Origin: an uncultured Lachnospiraceae bacterium
Lineage (GTDB): Bacteria; Bacillota; Clostridia; Lachnospirales; Lachnospiraceae
Reading direction: 5' to 3'
DNA length: 64,000 nt
Assembly: GCA_947571775.1 (NCBI GenBank)
Contig: CANOZK010000009.1
Span: forward strand, 50,381 to 114,380
Made by a program: the position numbers and the translations under genes. The stretch's first letter is position 1, and every line of letters starts with the position of its first letter. Below are positions 61,426-64,000 of this stretch, in pieces. The notes beneath the pieces are model-generated. The model made no database searches. It saw only the letters and a list, made by a program, of their open reading frames with translations, and was not told the DNA's origin.

Positions 61426-62481
61426 ATGAAACAGTTTTTTGGCTTGAGTCAGAGGGGGGATTTAAAGGAGGCGGTTCGTGGACTGGGTAATCCCCAGTTG
61501 ATTATGCTGTTCTCCAACAGCGGGCAGTTTGAAACGCATGTAAAAGAGCTGGCTTTGCTCTATCCGCAAGTTCCAAGTATCGGATGTATTGGAATGGCCT
61601 ATGATACCAGGATAGTACAAGACGGCGTGGCTGTTCTGGCATTTTCAGACGGAGTCACGGCGGCCGCCAATGTGCTGGAACAGGCGTCTGTCATGCCGGT
61701 AAAATACATTGACCGGTTAAAACAGGACGTGCAGGCGGTAAACGGTTCCAGAAAAGATACCGTGTGCATTGATTTCTGTGCGGGAAACGATGCCTGTGTG
61801 CTGACTACCATATACAGTGTGCTGAGGGATAAAGGGATTTCTCTGGTAGGCGGGACGGGAGACAAAGGCATGGTATCCGCAAACGGCAGAATTTACAAAG
61901 ATGCAGTGGCCTATGCACTGGTAAAAAACAACCGCGGCAGGGTAAAAACCTACAAAGAAAATATTTACCATCAGATGGGGGAACAGCGCTTTATCGCTTC
62001 CAAAACAGACAGTTCCAGATATATGCTCGGAGAGCTCAACGGGGAGCCTGCCAAGGAAGTGTATCAGCGTATGCTGCACGTGACAGAGCGGGAGATTCCC
62101 ACCCAGACATTCAAAAATCCTTTCGGAAAACTCAATGGGGATGATATCTGTATCATTTCTATTAAAGAAGTCGTGGGAAATGGACTGGCGTGTTTTCGGC
62201 AGGTCAACGATTCGGATATCTTGATGTTGCTGGAGCTGGGGGATTATAAAGCGGTGGTAAAAGAAACCATTGAGAAGATTCAGGCGGATTTCCCCAAGCT
62301 TTCCGCTGTATTTTCCGTAAACTGTCTGTTTCGTTATAAGCTGTTTTGCCAGAATCATTATATGGAAGAATATCTGCGTGAAATGAACGCATTGGGCAGG
62401 CATGCCGGCTTTGTGGGCTATGGGGAGCATTATAACAATCGCTTTGTCAACCAGTCCATGACCTGCGTGGCGTTTGAGTGA
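61426..62481 (+). CDS. FIST-domain sensory protein
   Basis: A 351-aa cytoplasmic protein with FIST N (about residues 20-200: [39 protein letters not shown]) and FIST C (about 205-350: [25 protein letters not shown]). FIST domains are thought to bind small ligands such as amino acids and often precede signalling genes. Here a soluble chemoreceptor gene follows in 14 bp, so the pair may sense an internal metabolite and signal to CheA. No che genes are in the window. Confidence 0.9.
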   Translation: MKQFFGLSQRGDLKEAVRGLGNPQLIMLFSNSGQFETHVKELALLYPQVPSIGCIGMAYDTRIVQDGVAVLAFSDGVTAAANVLEQASVMPVKYIDRLKQDVQAVNGSRKDTVCIDFCAGNDACVLTTIYSVLRDKGISLVGGTGDKGMVSANGRIYKDAVAYALVKNNRGRVKTYKENIYHQMGEQRFIASKTDSSRYMLGELNGEPAKEVYQRMLHVTEREIPTQTFKNPFGKLNGDDICIISIKEVVGNGLACFRQVNDSDILMLLELGDYKAVVKETIEKIQADFPKLSAVFSVNCLFRYKLFCQNHYMEEYLREMNALGRHAGFVGYGEHYNNRFVNQSMTCVAFE

Positions 62482-62495
62482 AAAGGAGGAAAGAT

Positions 62496-63452
62496 ATGCT
62501 GTTTCGTGGTAAAGTCCGACGGGGAACAAGAGAAAATGAAAGTCAAGAGAAAAGCCTGTATCCAGTGCTGCATGTGACGGATAGCCTGAAGAAATACCAA
62601 AAAGAGATGGTACAAAAGGAAGTGGATTCTCTGCGGGAATTGGGTCTGATAGGAAGTTCTTTTGACGAAGTGCTGGACGAGGCGGACGAGTTTCAGGAGA
62701 AATTACGGGAGTTCGGGGACAATTTTTCCGGCATTAACCAGGTCGCCGGGGAGTTTGAGCATGTCAAGGATGAGATAGCCGATTCCGTTGAACACGCTCA
62801 GGATGGAGTAAAAAGCTTTCAGGAAAGCTCGACGCAGGTGGAAACTTATTTCGGCGAGCTGGACAAAACGTTCCAGAATTTTCAGAATGCCGTTCTACAT
62901 ATCAAAAAATGCACCAGTAAAATTGAAGCGATTGCAGACCAGACTAATATCCTGGCCATCAATGCGTCCATTGAGGCAGCCAGAGCAGGTCAGCACGGCA
63001 AAGGGTTTGCAGTAGTCGCGGTGGAGGTAAAAAAACTTGCAGACGAGATCAAAGAACTGGTCGGCGCTGTGGGCACGAATATCAGCGATGTGGAACAGAG
63101 CACGGACGAATTGAGCACCGGCTTAAATACCTCCCAACAGGCATTGCAAGAGAGCATTCAGAAGTCGAAAGAAACGTATGAAATGTTTGACTCCATCACA
63201 CAGGCCGCCGAGGGCGCAACGTCTGTGCAGTCGGAGATCGCCAAGGTCACGGGAAATTTCAGAGAGGCCCTTCAGGCATTGTGCGGCTTTTTTGACGATA
63301 TTCGAGTGCAGTACCAGGAGGTCATTCGTCACATTGACCATGCAAGCAGCTTATGCACCACGAAAAGCGCCATGTTCGAGGATGTCGCCAACATGCTCTC
63401 ACAGATTCCGCCTATTGTAAAAGAACATTGTTCCGAAGAAATCAGTAAATAA
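62496..63452 (+). CDS. Soluble methyl-accepting chemotaxis protein
   Basis: A 318-aa protein without membrane helices. ATG 62496 after AAAGGAGG. The first 100 residues are of unknown type; a long coiled coil follows, with the highly conserved hairpin tip [20 protein letters not shown] (about residues 150-170) that contacts CheA/CheW, then [15 protein letters not shown]. The coil is short for a full chemoreceptor. The ligand is presumably read by the FIST protein encoded just upstream. Confidence 0.92.
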   Translation: MLFRGKVRRGTRENESQEKSLYPVLHVTDSLKKYQKEMVQKEVDSLRELGLIGSSFDEVLDEADEFQEKLREFGDNFSGINQVAGEFEHVKDEIADSVEHAQDGVKSFQESSTQVETYFGELDKTFQNFQNAVLHIKKCTSKIEAIADQTNILAINASIEAARAGQHGKGFAVVAVEVKKLADEIKELVGAVGTNISDVEQSTDELSTGLNTSQQALQESIQKSKETYEMFDSITQAAEGATSVQSEIAKVTGNFREALQALCGFFDDIRVQYQEVIRHIDHASSLCTTKSAMFEDVANMLSQIPPIVKEHCSEEISK

Positions 63453-63469
63453 AAAAATGCATCAAAAAC

Positions 63470-63516
63470 GCCGCCAGGATAAAGGGCGTACATCCTTTAC
63501 TGGCGGTATTTTTTGT
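63470..63516 (+). terminator. Terminator after chemoreceptor
   Basis: CCGCCAG and CTGGCGG, with TAAAGG/CCTTTA inside, then TATTTTTTG. Confidence 0.85.
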
Positions 63517-63520
63517 AAAT

Positions 63521-63549
63521 TTGTCTCTGTGTACAAACTATGATATACT
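63521..63549 (+). promoter_or_regulatory. Promoter candidate for small ORF
   Basis: TTGTCT (63521-63526), 17-bp spacer, TATACT (63544-63549), directly after the terminator. Confidence 0.5.
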
Positions 63550-63658
63550 GAGAAGAAAGTTTGGAAGCAAACTTCCAAATCTATTTGAATGATACAGCAA
63601 GTGCATCAAGAAGAGGAAACGATTGGGAAATAAGCTGACAATGAAAGGAGATAACTTT

Positions 63659-63814
63659 ATGGAAAGAAAAAAAGTGAAAAATAGATACGGCATAAAAGAA
63701 GGAGCAGATCGTTCCGGTTCCCAACTCCTAGGTGAGAGAGAAAACGGGTATGGTCAGAAATATGACCGCTTGGTGGAAATCAGACAGATAGAAAGCGTAC
63801 GGACAGCATTGTAA
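63659..63814 (+). CDS. Small basic protein of unknown function
   Basis: A 51-aa frame. ATG 63659 has AAAGGAG at 8 bases; an earlier in-frame ATG at 63623 has no such site. The sequence (MERKKVKNRYGIKEGADRSG) is basic and hydrophilic with no motif. A promoter lies 110 bp upstream. It precedes an rRNA-type promoter and could be a real short gene or a chance frame. Confidence 0.45.
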   Translation: MERKKVKNRYGIKEGADRSGSQLLGERENGYGQKYDRLVEIRQIESVRTAL

Positions 63815-63879
63815 AAAATATATCGATAAATAACCAAGTGAGGGCTAATGCGAAAAATGAAAAAAAATAAAAAAAGGTG

Positions 63880-63908
63880 TTGACACATCCTGGAAACCAT
63901 GCTATTAT
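63880..63908 (+). promoter_or_regulatory. Strong rRNA-type promoter and leader
   Basis: TTGACA (63880-63885), exactly 17 bp, TATTAT (63903-63908), with an A-rich upstream element. The following text contains AGAACATTGACAACTGAACAG, in part, which resembles leaders before Clostridial 16S rRNA. The rRNA gene itself would lie beyond the right edge. Confidence 0.7.
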
Positions 63909-64000
63909 ATCAAAGCTGTCTCAAACAGGCGGCGGCAAAAGAACATTGACAACTGAACAGCGAAACACACAATCATACATTTTAAGAATGAATGAGTTCC

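Noticed and set aside
1..64000. CRISPR array or insertion sequence
   Set aside because: No regularly spaced repeats and no transposase or cas-like frame were found on either strand.

Overview
The window looks like chromosome from an anaerobic Clostridia bacterium, most likely a Lachnospiraceae gut commensal. The reasons are moderate GC content, strong AGGAGG ribosome sites with occasional TTG and GTG starts, the TIGR03960/TIGR03936 radical-SAM pair beside an RNase G, a SAF-less NeuB, Ferredoxin-type aldo/keto reductase, CooC ATPases, and an rRNA promoter at the right edge. No rRNA gene lies inside the window, so the taxonomic call is an inference.

Layout. 1-3.9 kb: a sugar kinase fragment and a sugar ABC importer on the minus strand. 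4.0-5.7 kb: an internally shortened DUF554 gene, an Imm1-like gene, a small HTH gene and a TetR regulator. 5.8-13.8 kb: an accessory cluster of two sirtuins that lack the catalytic histidine, a DUF3786 protein, a second related TetR, a MoxR/VWA pair, a 29-residue CxxC peptide, and two CooC-type nickel ATPases. No CO dehydrogenase gene is present. 13.8-14.2 kb is a wreck of a MacAB-like exporter. 15.6-20.0 kb is a complete mecA-like PBP, blaR1 and blaI locus with two matching operators.

20.7-30.7 kb begins with tRNA-Gly and an FMN riboswitch. Three genes (unknown, DUF2201/VWA, MoxR) follow before ribD, ribE, ribBA and ribH; the MoxR gene overlaps ribD by ATGA. folC and pheA come next. 30.7-39.6 kb carries a DUF815 ATPase, ppx, ppk1, a GlgB-like protein with damaged catalytic motifs, mscS and talC, then tRNA-Thr.

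40.2-48.9 kb is an AT-rich surface-polymer island. A nonulosonate synthase and a CMP-transferase/phosphatase fusion lie on the plus strand. A sulfotransferase-like gene, a CBS-cupin gene and a giant CDP-glycerol-type transferase lie on the minus strand. Both operons have near-identical promoters with the palindrome AATACTnnAGTATT between -35 and -10. The same palindrome lies upstream of a small XRE regulator gene, so a single repressor may control the island. At 54.7-58.7 kb, cysD and cysNC (which make PAPS) are followed by a second copy of the same sulfotransferase family. I infer that sulfate is activated here to decorate a surface glycan rather than for cysteine synthesis.

49.0-54.5 kb holds the radical-SAM pair, rng and an unknown membrane protein. 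58.7-64 kb holds leuS, a FIST-domain sensor with a soluble chemoreceptor, a small unknown gene and a strong promoter of rRNA type that fires out of the window.
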